The notes beneath the pieces are model-generated. The model worked only from the letters and a program-made list of their open reading frames with translations, did not search any database and had not been told where the DNA came from. Both the position numbers and the translations under genes were made by a program. Below are positions 1 to 9,680 of a DNA stretch of 22,310 nt, piece by piece (position 1 is the first letter of the stretch; every line of letters starts with the position of its first letter). Origin of the DNA: a bacterium (lineage in GTDB: Bacteria > ARS69); contig JALGZR010000117.1 in assembly GCA_025774805.1 (NCBI GenBank), positions 1 through 22,310 of the forward strand, written 5' to 3'.

Positions 1-541
1 CCGCCTCCAGCTCCGCGGCGGCGGACGACCGGACGGAGCGCACGCGCCCCCAGACGTCGAGCTCCCAGCTCACGTCGAGCGAGACCCCGTAGTTGTCCGT
101 GGTGGAGGACGGGGGACCGCCTCCTCCGGTCGGGATCGGCAGCCCGACGAACACCTGCTTGCGCCGCGCCGCCGACCCGGTCAGGTTCGCCTGGGGAAAG
201 ACGTCGGCCCCCGCGATTCTCGCCTCCGCCGCGGCCGCCTCGAGTCGCGATCCCGCCGCCGCCAGATCGAGATTGTGCGCCAGCGTCTCGGTCACGATCG
301 CCCGGACGCGAGGATCGGGGAACGACTCCCACCAGGAGGAGACCGGGCCGTCGCTTTCGGTCCCGGCCGCCCAGCTTTCGGGGAGCGCGGCGGAAAGGTC
401 GGGATGGCGAACGGGAGGCGCTCCGCCGCACCCGGGCAGGCCGAGCAGTGCGGGCAGACCGACGCCTAGAGTGAGAAGAACGAGGCCGGGAGGCCGAAGA
501 ACACGCGGCCGCGCGTGCGGGAGCGGGAGGCGTCCTGTCAC
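1..541 (-). CDS. RND/ABC efflux outer-membrane lipoprotein, OprM/NodT type (partial, N-terminal 180 residues)
   Basis: This is the outer-membrane channel of a tripartite efflux pump. It is read from a GTG at 541-539, which overlaps the TGA of the tetR gene (GTGA), with a GGGGGAGG Shine-Dalgarno about seven bases upstream. The N-terminus has a hydrophobic stretch followed by a lipobox-like LGLPGC (Cys38), so a lipid-anchored export signal is likely. Next comes the family hallmark WWESFPDPRV, then a helix with NLDLAAAGSRLEAAAAEARI, then FPQANL, and further on SWELDVWGRV. All of these match the start of OprM/NodT/TolC-like proteins, which are usually about 450-500 residues long. The reading frame is open to base 1, so the C-terminal two thirds, and probably the membrane fusion protein and pump genes, lie outside the window. 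The overlap suggests translational coupling with tetR and shared repression by it. The family is clear; the transported substrate is unknown. Confidence 0.85.
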   Translation of the reverse strand, partial: MTGRLPLPHARPRVLRPPGLVLLTLGVGLPALLGLPGCGGAPPVRHPDLSAALPESWAAGTESDGPVSSWWESFPDPRVRAIVTETLAHNLDLAAAGSRLEAAAAEARIAGADVFPQANLTGSAARRKQVFVGLPIPTGGGGPPSSTTDNYGVSLDVSWELDVWGRVRSVRSSAAAELEA

Positions 542-1221
542 GGCGAACCCTCCCCCTTCTCGCCGGCGGCCCGGAACCCCCCCTCCACGTAGGCGACGAG
601 CCGATCGAGGTCGAGTTCGTCGCTCCGTCCCACCGGTTCGGTGTCGCTTCCGGACTCTTCACCGAAGGATCGAAACGCGGGATGGTCCATCGCGGAGAAC
701 GCCATCGCCCCGATCGTGAACTTCATCCGCTCCATGATCTCCCTTCGGGAGAGATGAGGGCAGCAGCGCCCGACCACGACGGAAAAGCGTTGAAGCGTCT
801 CAGCGAAGTGGGCGTGGACGAGCGTACGGAGATCGTCCCCCCCCTCGGTGTGGAGGCGCACCATCAGGTGTCGAAAGCGGCTCGGCCCCTTTCGCGAGGG
901 CCGCATCGTCACGAGGGCGGGGCCGAGGAGGGCGCGCAGCACGTCGCCCAATCGGGGAGCGCCGCCGGCCGCCTCCGCCTCCAGTCGATCGAGCCGCCGG
1001 AGCCGCTCCGCATTCATCGGCCGAATCCGCCGGGCGAGCACCTCCACGACGAGCTCCGCCTTGGAGCCGAAGTGATAGTGGACGGCGGCGAGGTTGGCCC
1101 CCGCCTCCCGGATGATCCGCCGGAGCGACGTCGACCGGATTCCCTCCTCCGCGAAGAGACGCTCCGCCGCGTCGAGGAGACGCTCCCGGGTGCCGTGCTC
1201 GGGAGATTCGGAGTGGGACAT
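538..1221 (-). CDS. TetR/AcrR family transcriptional regulator
   Basis: This 227-residue protein is a typical TetR repressor. An N-terminal helix (LLDAAERLFAEEGI, about residues 15-28) leads into a helix-turn-helix at about 31-51, ending in the family signature AAVHYHFGSKAELV. The C-terminal ligand and dimer domain (about 85-225) is more divergent and does not reveal the ligand. Start is the ATG at 1221, about 28 bases after the predicted transcription start. It is followed with a 3-bp overlap by an OprM-type efflux lipoprotein gene, the standard local repressor plus pump arrangement. Two palindromes overlapping its promoter make autorepression, and repression of the pump, the natural reading. 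The ligand is unknown. Confidence 0.92.
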   Translation of the reverse strand: MSHSESPEHGTRERLLDAAERLFAEEGIRSTSLRRIIREAGANLAAVHYHFGSKAELVVEVLARRIRPMNAERLRRLDRLEAEAAGGAPRLGDVLRALLGPALVTMRPSRKGPSRFRHLMVRLHTEGGDDLRTLVHAHFAETLQRFSVVVGRCCPHLSRREIMERMKFTIGAMAFSAMDHPAFRSFGEESGSDTEPVGRSDELDLDRLVAYVEGGFRAAGEKGEGSP

Positions 1222-1239
1222 CGCGAGGCCGCCTTCATA

Positions 1240-1270
1240 TCAAACGTTTGAATGAATCATACGTTTGATT
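1240..1270. promoter_or_regulatory. Tandem palindromic operator, probable TetR binding sites
   Basis: TCAAACGTTTGA at 1240-1251 is a perfect 12-bp palindrome. AATCATACGTTTGATT at 1255-1270 is a second palindrome with one mismatched pair. Their centres are 17 bp apart and both share ACGTTTGA (1244-1251 and 1261-1268). One site covers the predicted transcription start and the other covers the -10 element and spacer of the tetR promoter. Position and symmetry fit autorepression by the adjacent TetR protein; binding is inferred. Confidence 0.75.
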
Positions 1271-1283
1271 CGGGCCCTGTCAA
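1256..1283 (-). promoter_or_regulatory. Sigma-70-type promoter of the tetR-efflux operon
   Basis: On the minus strand a perfect TTGACA (plus-strand bases 1278-1283) is followed after 16 bases by TATGAT (plus-strand 1256-1261), one mismatch from the -10 consensus. Transcription would start near 1249, leaving a leader of about 28 bases before the tetR ATG at 1221. Such a close match to consensus is rare in this GC-rich window. Confidence 0.75.
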
Positions 1284-1522
1284 CATCCCTCGGGCACCGC
1301 TTCACCGGCCCGTCCGCCCTGGTGTGGGCCCGAAGACTCAAATCCGTCGTGACCGTGGGCGACGACCCCGAGGAGGCGCTCGTGCGGTTCGTCTCCGACA
1401 ATGTGGACGGCCCCACCGCCTGTGCCCACGCGCCCGCCGACCGCCATTCGCAGCGCCCCACGCATCCGACGGCATCCGGGCAACCCCTTCCCGTGACACG
1501 AGTTTCGGCGTACGGTCCCCCC

Positions 1523-2275
1523 ATGGATCCCACCCCCTGCTGCGGCCTCGACCCGACCGAGCCCCTCACCGGGGCGATGCTCCTCGGCGCCGGCCTGGCG
1601 CAGTCCCTGGGCCACTGCGTCGGCATGTGCGGGCCGATTCAGACGGCGTTCTCCCTCTCCTGCCGCCGGGGAGGGAGCTCGCACGGGTTCCTGGCCGTCT
1701 CGTTGTCGCTCTATCACGGCGGCCGGCTCACGAGCTACGTCACCCTCGGGGTCTTGTTCGCGCTCGTCGGGACGCTCGGAGGCGCGTCCTCCTCGACCCA
1801 GTGGGTTCGCGCGGGAGTCTCGATCGGAATCGGAGCATTGATGCTGATTCTGGGGATCGGGCTGCTCGACCTGCTCCCGACCCGGCGGTGGATCGAGTCG
1901 TCCGACCTGGCGGGCGCCGTGGCCGATCGAATCCGGCGGCTTCTCGCGACGCGGAATCGCTTCGGACAGTACGGACTGGGAGTGGCGAACGGGTTCCTGC
2001 CCTGCGGACCGGTCGTCGTGACCGCGCTCGCCGCCGCCTCGACCGGCAGTCCCGCCCGGGGGGCATTCACGATGCTCCTCTTCGGCGTCGGGACCCTTCC
2101 CGCCCTCGCGCTGCTCGGAATGGGGGTCGGCACGCTGGGGACGCGTCTGCGTCTCCGCCTGACGCAGATCGGCGCCGTTCTCCTCCTCCTCATCGGAGTC
2201 CAGCTCGGATTGCGCGGGGCGGCAGCGCTGGGCTGGATTCCGCACCTTCGACTGGGACCGGCGGTGATATGGTAG
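1523..2275 (+). CDS. TauE/SafE-UreH-like transmembrane protein of the cbb3 oxidase cluster
   Basis: This is a 250-residue polytopic inner-membrane protein of the sulfite-exporter TauE/SafE or UreH/DsbD-like transmembrane type. The two halves carry the family motifs GHCVGMCGP (30-38) and NGFLPCGPV (156-164), plus YHGGRLTSY (64-72). About six membrane segments can be seen. Proteins of this type commonly sit beside ccoI/ccoS in cbb3 clusters and are thought to act in copper or thiol handling during oxidase assembly, but the exact reaction is not settled. The start is uncertain. The ATG at 1523 gives the usual family length but has no good ribosome binding site, and an in-frame GTG at 1493 is an alternative. 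The open frame continues back to 1265, but that extension is not family-like. ccoI starts about 35 bases downstream, so the two are probably co-transcribed. Confidence 0.82.
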   Translation: MDPTPCCGLDPTEPLTGAMLLGAGLAQSLGHCVGMCGPIQTAFSLSCRRGGSSHGFLAVSLSLYHGGRLTSYVTLGVLFALVGTLGGASSSTQWVRAGVSIGIGALMLILGIGLLDLLPTRRWIESSDLAGAVADRIRRLLATRNRFGQYGLGVANGFLPCGPVVVTALAAASTGSPARGAFTMLLFGVGTLPALALLGMGVGTLGTRLRLRLTQIGAVLLLLIGVQLGLRGAAALGWIPHLRLGPAVIW

Positions 2276-2309
2276 GCCGGCTCAACCCGCTCGAATGGAA
2301 AGACCGCGC

Positions 2310-4775
2310 ATGACCCCCGAATTCGCCGCCCCACCGCCGCGACCCTCCCCCGATCGCCGGGAACGACCCCCGGAGAGGGCGGCGTGCGCCCCGACCGCTC
2401 CGGAGGACTGCCGTCACTGCGGTCTTCCCGTGCCGCGGGAGCGCCGGGTCCGGGGCGACGACTTCTGCTGCGAAGGGTGCGCGCGCGTCTTCGAGCTCAT
2501 CCACGACACCGGATTGGAGCGCTTCTACGATCTCCGATCCCGTCGCACCGCGCCTCCCCACGACCTCCGCCCCGACAACTTCGCCTGGCTCGATCGTCTC
2601 CGGGACGAGACCGTCCCCGCCGAGGACGGAACGCTCCGCCTCGCGCTCGACGTGCAGGGCGTCCACTGCGCCGCCTGCGTCTGGCTCCTGCAGGAGCTCT
2701 TCCGGAGAGCTCCCGGCGGCGTGCTCCTGCACATCAACCCCTCGCTCGGGCAGGCGGACATCCTCTGGAATCCCGCCGAGGGAGACCTGCGCGACTACGT
2801 GCGGGAGGCGGAGCGCTTCGGCTATCGCCTCGGACCGCGGCGCAAGACGCCGTCCCCCGAGTCCCGCGGCCTTCTCGTCCGGCTCGCCGTCTGCGCCGCG
2901 GCGGCGATCAACGCGATGATCTTCAGCCTCTGTTTCTACTTCGGGCTCGCTCCGCGGGACGGAATCCTCCACCCCTTCTTCGGCTGGCTGAACTTCGGTC
3001 TCGGCACGGTCGCGGTCGTGGCGGGCGGCTGGATCTTCATCCGGGGCGCCTGGCGCGGGATTCGCCGCGGCGTCGTCCACCTCGACCTCCCTGTCGCGAC
3101 CGGGGTGGTGCTGGCCTGGGCGGGATCCGTACAGGGGCATCTCACGATCGGCCCCGAGGCGGCCTACTTCGATTCGCTCACGGTCTTCATCGCGCTCATG
3201 GTCCTGGGACGATGGATCCAGGAGCGGCTTCTCGAGAGGAATCGACGAACTCTGTTCGCCGGGGACGGTCTCTCCGGGCTCACGACGAGGCGGGTCCGCG
3301 ACGGCCGGGTGAGCGCGGTCCCCGCCTCGGACGTGGACGAGGGGGACGAGATCTGGGTCGTGCCCGGGGATCTGGTCGCGGTCGACGGGATCCTCCTCGA
3401 ACGTCCGGCGAGCATCTCGCTCGACTGGATCAGCGGAGAGTCGCGCCCTCGGACACTCGAGCCCGGCGCCCGGGTGCCGGCCGGCTCCTTCAACGCGGGG
3501 GACTCGGCGATGCGGTTGACCGCGCTGGAGCCGTTCCGGCGTTCGAGTCTGCACGATCTGCTCCCGGCCGAACCGGAGTCCCGCGACGGGCGGAGGCCGT
3601 CGCCGCGGTGGTGGCACCGCGTCGGGACCGTCTGGGTCGCGGGGGTCTTGCTCCTCGCCGCGGCGGGGTTCCTCGCGTGGCTTCCGCACGGACCGCCCCG
3701 CGCGCTCGCGGTGACCGTCTCGATTCTCGTCGTGACGTGCCCGTGCGCCCTCGGCCTCGCGACGCCTCTCGCGCACGACCTCGTGCACGCCGCGCTGCGT
3801 CGCCGCGGCGTGTTTCTGCGGAGCCGGACGTTTCTCGATCGGGCGCTCGGGGTCCGCAAGGTCCTCTTCGACAAGACGGGCACGCTCACGCACGGGCGTC
3901 TCGCCCTCGCCGAGCGATCGCGTCAGGCCCTCGCAGCCCTGACCGACGAGGAGCGTCGCGTTCTCTTCGACCTGACGATTCGGAGCAATCACCCGGTGAG
4001 CCGCTGCCTCGTGAGGGAGCTGGGCGGATCGGCCGCTCTGGGCGTGCGCCTCGTCGACGACGAGCCGGTCCGCGAGATTCCCGGTCGGGGGCTCGAGTGG
4101 AGCTTGCGCGGCACGCGGTGGCGCCTCGGGAGCCCCGAGTTCGCGGGCGAGCCTGAGGACCTGTCCGACTCCGTCACGCGGGCCGCGTTCGCCCGGGAGG
4201 GCGAGCTCGTCGCCCTGTTCGACTTCGAGGAGGATCTGCGGGAAGACGCCGCCCGGGAGGTCGCCGCTCTCGCCGACGACGGCCTGGAGATCCACCTTCT
4301 GAGCGGCGACACGGAGGAGAGGGCGAAGGCCGCGGCCCGAGCCCTCGGGATTCCCGTGGAGCGCGCCCGGGGCGGGCTTCATCCCGCCGCAAAGGCGGAT
4401 CGCGTGCGCCGCCTCGACCGGGGCGACACGCTGATGGTCGGGGACGGTCTGAACGACGCCCCGAGCTTCGCGGCCGCGGCGTGCGCCGGCACCCCGGCGG
4501 TCGACCACCCCGCGCTGCCCGCCCGGGCCGATTTCTACTTTCTCGGAGAGGGAATCGCCGCGGTACGCTCCTCGCTCCGGCTGGCGCGGCGGCTTCGGAC
4601 CGTGGTTCGCGACAACCTCGTGTTCGCCGCCGCCTACAACGCGATCGCGCTCGGCCTCTGCTTCGCCGGTCTCGTCCGACCGGTCGTCGCCGCGGTCCTC
4701 ATGCCGATCAGCTCGGCGCTCCTCGTCACCTGGACCGCGTCCAGGCTCTCGGAGAGGCGGCTCCGATGGAGGTGA
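2310..4775 (+). CDS. ccoI: Copper-transporting P1B-type ATPase of cbb3 oxidase maturation (CcoI/FixI)
   Basis: This inner-membrane copper pump of 821 residues supplies or exports copper during cbb3 oxidase assembly. Residue numbers count from the ATG at 2310. The N-terminus has a cysteine cluster (CRHCGLP near 34 and FCCEGC near 52-57), typical of the CcoI/FixI subgroup. A heavy-metal-associated domain follows with GVHCAACVW (Cys120, Cys123). Later come an SGES actuator motif in place of TGES, the CPC metal site (477-479) in a membrane helix, the phosphorylation motif DKTGT (Asp521), the SNHP histidine-proline motif (about 559-562) and the GDGLND hinge (711-716). The ATG at 2310 is preferred because GGAAAG lies about seven bases upstream; the ATG at 2295 would add five residues. 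The 3' end overlaps ccoS by 10 bases. Confidence 0.93.
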   Translation: MTPEFAAPPPRPSPDRRERPPERAACAPTAPEDCRHCGLPVPRERRVRGDDFCCEGCARVFELIHDTGLERFYDLRSRRTAPPHDLRPDNFAWLDRLRDETVPAEDGTLRLALDVQGVHCAACVWLLQELFRRAPGGVLLHINPSLGQADILWNPAEGDLRDYVREAERFGYRLGPRRKTPSPESRGLLVRLAVCAAAAINAMIFSLCFYFGLAPRDGILHPFFGWLNFGLGTVAVVAGGWIFIRGAWRGIRRGVVHLDLPVATGVVLAWAGSVQGHLTIGPEAAYFDSLTVFIALMVLGRWIQERLLERNRRTLFAGDGLSGLTTRRVRDGRVSAVPASDVDEGDEIWVVPGDLVAVDGILLERPASISLDWISGESRPRTLEPGARVPAGSFNAGDSAMRLTALEPFRRSSLHDLLPAEPESRDGRRPSPRWWHRVGTVWVAGVLLLAAAGFLAWLPHGPPRALAVTVSILVVTCPCALGLATPLAHDLVHAALRRRGVFLRSRTFLDRALGVRKVLFDKTGTLTHGRLALAERSRQALAALTDEERRVLFDLTIRSNHPVSRCLVRELGGSAALGVRLVDDEPVREIPGRGLEWSLRGTRWRLGSPEFAGEPEDLSDSVTRAAFAREGELVALFDFEEDLREDAAREVAALADDGLEIHLLSGDTEERAKAAARALGIPVERARGGLHPAAKADRVRRLDRGDTLMVGDGLNDAPSFAAAACAGTPAVDHPALPARADFYFLGEGIAAVRSSLRLARRLRTVVRDNLVFAAAYNAIALGLCFAGLVRPVVAAVLMPISSALLVTWTASRLSERRLRWR

Positions 4776-4952
4776 TCGTCATCCTCATACTGGTCAGCCT
4801 CGGCCTGGTCGCCGCCGGCCTCCTCTTTTTCGCCTCGCGCGTCCGGGAGGGCGACTTCGAGCACGGAGAGCGCCTCTCGCTTCTCCCGCTCGAACCGGAC
4901 GAGGCGCCCGCTCCGACTTCATCCGTTCCGGCTCACGAAGGAGAAGATCCCC

Positions 4953-4963
<11 letters not shown>
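4766..4963 (+). CDS. ccoS: cbb3 oxidase maturation protein CcoS/FixS
   Basis: This small membrane protein of 65 residues is needed in model organisms for cofactor insertion into cbb3 oxidase. It has one N-terminal membrane helix (MEVIVILILVSLGLVAAGLL), then FFASRVREGDFEHGER, which matches the conserved CcoS pattern of an aromatic and basic stretch followed by G-[DQ]-F-[DE]. The C-terminal tail is acidic and proline-rich. The ATG at 4766 lies inside the end of ccoI (10-base overlap) and its stop overlaps the start of the ccoNO gene by 11 bases, so the three are tightly translationally linked. Its position directly after ccoI is the usual one. Confidence 0.85.
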
Positions 4964-7340
<2,377 letters not shown>

Positions 7341-7342
7341 TC

Positions 7343-7561
7343 ATGCTCTCCGAGTTCCTCGCCCGTTCCGACCTGTTGTTCCTGCCGTTCGCGGCGATGT
7401 TCCTCTTCATCGGAGCGTTTCTCGCCGTGCTCTATCACGTGTTCTTCCGGATGAAGAAACCGATGCTCGATCATGTCGCGTCTCTACCCCTCGAGGGAAA
7501 CGACGTCGCCGACAGCGAGGCCCGGATGAGAGGAGGTGAATCTCAGAATGGTCGAGAATGA
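7343..7561 (+). CDS. ccoQ: cbb3 oxidase small subunit CcoQ-like
   Basis: This is a 72-residue protein with a single membrane helix (about 10-35, LLFLPFAAMFLFIGAFLAVL), then a basic segment FFRMKKP and the sequence ASLPLEGN, which resembles the tail of CcoQ proteins. CcoQ stabilises the cbb3 complex in model organisms. It lies between ccoNO and ccoP, the expected place. The ATG at 7343 is two bases after the ccoNO stop, with GGGAGG just upstream. Its 3' end overlaps the ccoP start at 7548 by 14 bases. The assignment rests on position, size and topology more than on sequence. Confidence 0.78.
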   Translation: MLSEFLARSDLLFLPFAAMFLFIGAFLAVLYHVFFRMKKPMLDHVASLPLEGNDVADSEARMRGGESQNGRE

Positions 7562-8138
7562 CCGAGATCAGCTCCGGGACCACGAGTACGACGGGATCCG
7601 GGAGTACGACAACCGCCTCCCGAATTGGTGGCTCTACACTCTCTACGGATCGATCGCCTTCGCGGCTCTCTACTGGCTTTGGCTGCACACGTGGGGATTC
7701 GGGCTCCAGCAACAGACCCGCTACGAGCGGGAGATGAGCGCTTACGAGCAGGTCCTGGCCGAGGCCGCCGAGTCCCGCGCCGAGGTGACGGACGCGTCCC
7801 TCCTGGCGCTGGCCTCCGATCCCGCTCGACTCGCGGCGGGGCGGGAGATCTTCGACCAGTACTGCGTGGCATGCCACCTGGCCGACGGCTCGGGACTCGT
7901 CGGTCCCAACCTCACGGACGGCCACTGGATTCACGGCGGAGCCCCGCTCCAGATCCGACACATCATCACGGTCGGCGTTCCGGAGCCGAGACGGGTGGAG
8001 GACGTGACGGCGTACATCCTCACGATGAAGGGCAAGAACCTCCCGGGGAAGGCGCCCGAGGGCGAGCTCGAGACCCCGACGGCCCGCGAGGCAGAGGGGC
8101 CGGCGGCCGCCGAGCCCGAGGAGGCCGCGGGATCCTGA
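7548..8138 (+). CDS. ccoP: cbb3 oxidase cytochrome c subunit III (CcoP), single-haem form
   Basis: This membrane-anchored cytochrome c of 196 residues feeds electrons to the oxidase. The N-terminus DHEYDGIREYDNRLPNWW (11-28) and the membrane helix after it are typical of CcoP. One haem c site is present, CVACH (106-110), followed by GLVGPNL and HWIHGG as in CcoP. Classical CcoP has two haem domains and about 290-320 residues; this one has a single domain. Between GVP (143-145) and VEDVTAYIL (150-158) only four residues remain, where the family normally has a loop of about 15 residues containing the axial Met, so the sixth haem ligand is not evident. The C-terminal tail is acidic and alanine-rich. 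The ATG at 7548 is chosen over the GTG at 7536 because a full AGGAGGTG lies nine bases upstream. Confidence 0.88.
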   Translation: MVENDRDQLRDHEYDGIREYDNRLPNWWLYTLYGSIAFAALYWLWLHTWGFGLQQQTRYEREMSAYEQVLAEAAESRAEVTDASLLALASDPARLAAGREIFDQYCVACHLADGSGLVGPNLTDGHWIHGGAPLQIRHIITVGVPEPRRVEDVTAYILTMKGKNLPGKAPEGELETPTAREAEGPAAAEPEEAAGS

Positions 8139-8187
8139 CGCGTACGGCCGTTCGCGGGATGCGTTCAGCCGCTCGAAAGAGAGGGAG

Positions 8188-9607
8188 ATGAGCGGAACGG
8201 CGAGTCCTCCCCGACGTCGGGGAAGTCTACACGATCAACCCGGACGGTTCCCGGAACTTCCTGCACCCGGCGGACGTCCGGGGCCGATGGCAGGGCCGCA
8301 AGAACGTCCTCTGGACGATCCTGCTTCTAGTCTATGTCGCTCTGCCCTGGATCGAGATCGGCGGGCGACCCGCCGTACACATCGACATTCCGGGCCGGAA
8401 CGCGTTCCTGTTCGGACAGACGTTCACGAACCAGGACTTCTATCTGCTCTTCTTCCTCGTCTCCGGGCTCGGGTTCGCCCTGTTCGTCACCACGTCGCTC
8501 TGGGGTCGGGTCTGGTGCGGCTACGCGTGCCCGCAGACCGTCTTCATGGAGGGCGTGTACCGGAGGGTCGAGCGCTGGATCGAGGGTCCGCGCGACGCGC
8601 GGATCCGCCGCAACCTCGGCCCGTGGACCGCCGGGAAGGTCTGGAGAAAGGCGATGAAGGGAGGGATCTTCCTCTTCCTCGCCTTCCTCAACGCACATGT
8701 CTTCGTGGCGTACTTCATTCCGGCGCGGGAGCTGCTCTCGGTCGTGCGCGGGAACCCGGCCGATCACTGGACCGCGTTTCTCTGGATCATGTCGTGGACG
8801 GTGGTCCTCCTCTTCGACTACGCGTGGTTTCGCGAGCAGACGTGCCTGATCGTCTGCCCGTACGGCCGGCTCCAGTCCGCGCTCATCGACGCGGACACGG
8901 TCATCATCGGATACGACGAGGTGCGAGGGGAGCCGCGCTCCAAGCGGACGGATCAGGGTGGCGACTGCATCGACTGCTTCCGGTGCGTCGCCGCCTGCCC
9001 CACCGGAATCGACATCCGGAACGGTCTCCAAATGGAATGCATCGGGTGCGCCAACTGCGTGGACGCCTGTGACGACGTCATGAGGCGAATCGGCCGTCCG
9101 GAGGGCCTCGTGCGGTACGATTCGGAGCGCGGCTTCCGGACCGGGCGAAGACGCGGATTCTTCCGGGCGCGGGTCGCGCTCTACGCGGTTCTCGCCCTGG
9201 CGGGAGTCGGGGTGTTCGGCGCGGTGTCGCTCCGTCGGACCCCTTTCGAGGTCCGGGTGCTCCGATCGACGGGACTCCCCTACCAGCTCGACGGGGCCGT
9301 GATCCGGAACATCTTCACGCTGCGTATCCAGAACAAGATGTCGGAGCGTGCGGTGTTCTTCGTCCGGATTCCGGAGGAGACGGATGAGTCACCGGGCGTG
9401 GCCGAGGCCGGCGCGGCCGCCGCGCTTCCGGACTTCACGGTTCCGCAACCCCGCCTCGAGATCGACGCCCTCGCGGACGTGAAGACGCCGATCATTGCCG
9501 CCATGCCGCGGGATCGATGGGAGGGTCCGTTCCCGTTGACGGTCTCCGTCGCGGACTCGGCGACGGGGCGTACGCGGTCGGTCAGGGTACGGTTTCGAGG
9601 ACCGTGA
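8188..9607 (+). CDS. ccoG: Cytochrome oxidase accessory protein CcoG/FixG/RdxA, with an apparent +1 frameshift near the 5' end
   Basis: CcoG is a membrane ferredoxin-like protein that reduces copper for cbb3 oxidase assembly. From the ATG at 8188 the frame reads MSGTASPP and then goes wrong. Dropping one C from the CCCC run at 8209-8212 restores DVGEVYTINPDGSRNF, the conserved CcoG start, and gives about 472 residues, the normal length. Downstream are LPWIEIGGRPAVHIDI, WCGYACPQTVF, several membrane helices, two [4Fe-4S] clusters (CIDCFRCVAACP and CIGCANCVDAC) and the C-terminal Ig-like FixG domain. No ATG, GTG or TTG exists in the correct frame before the ATG at 8546, which would lack the N-terminal third. 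Either the extra C is a sequence error in a homopolymer or the gene is newly broken. It starts 49 bases after ccoP. CcoH is not found after it. Confidence 0.88.
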
Positions 9608-9625
9608 GCCAGATCCCCGCTCCCC

Positions 9626-9634
9626 TGCTATACT
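9626..9634 (+). promoter_or_regulatory. Possible extended -10 promoter element
   Basis: TGCTATACT reads as an extended -10 (TGn followed by TATACT) about 47 bases before the TTG start at 9681. No clear -35 is seen at the right distance, which is tolerable for extended -10 promoters. It lies in the 73-base gap after ccoG, so the downstream gene may have its own promoter. Confidence 0.35.
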
Positions 9635-9680
9635 GGTCGGCCGTTCCCCCGTCCCTCTCTTCCCGCGCCGGAACTCGCGC

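Noticed and set aside
1265-1522. Longer N-terminus for the TauE/SafE-like gene starting at 1265
   Set aside because: It would begin inside the TetR operator, adds a hydrophilic sequence unlike the family, and the motifs begin right after the ATG at 1523.
8188-8220. Programmed ribosomal frameshift in ccoG
   Set aside because: The site is a plain C run without a slippery heptamer, stimulatory structure or family precedent; error or mutation is simpler.
8188-9072. A 294-codon frame from the ATG at 8188
   Set aside because: Only its first eight or so codons are real (start of ccoG); after the CCCC run it is the wrong frame of ccoG.
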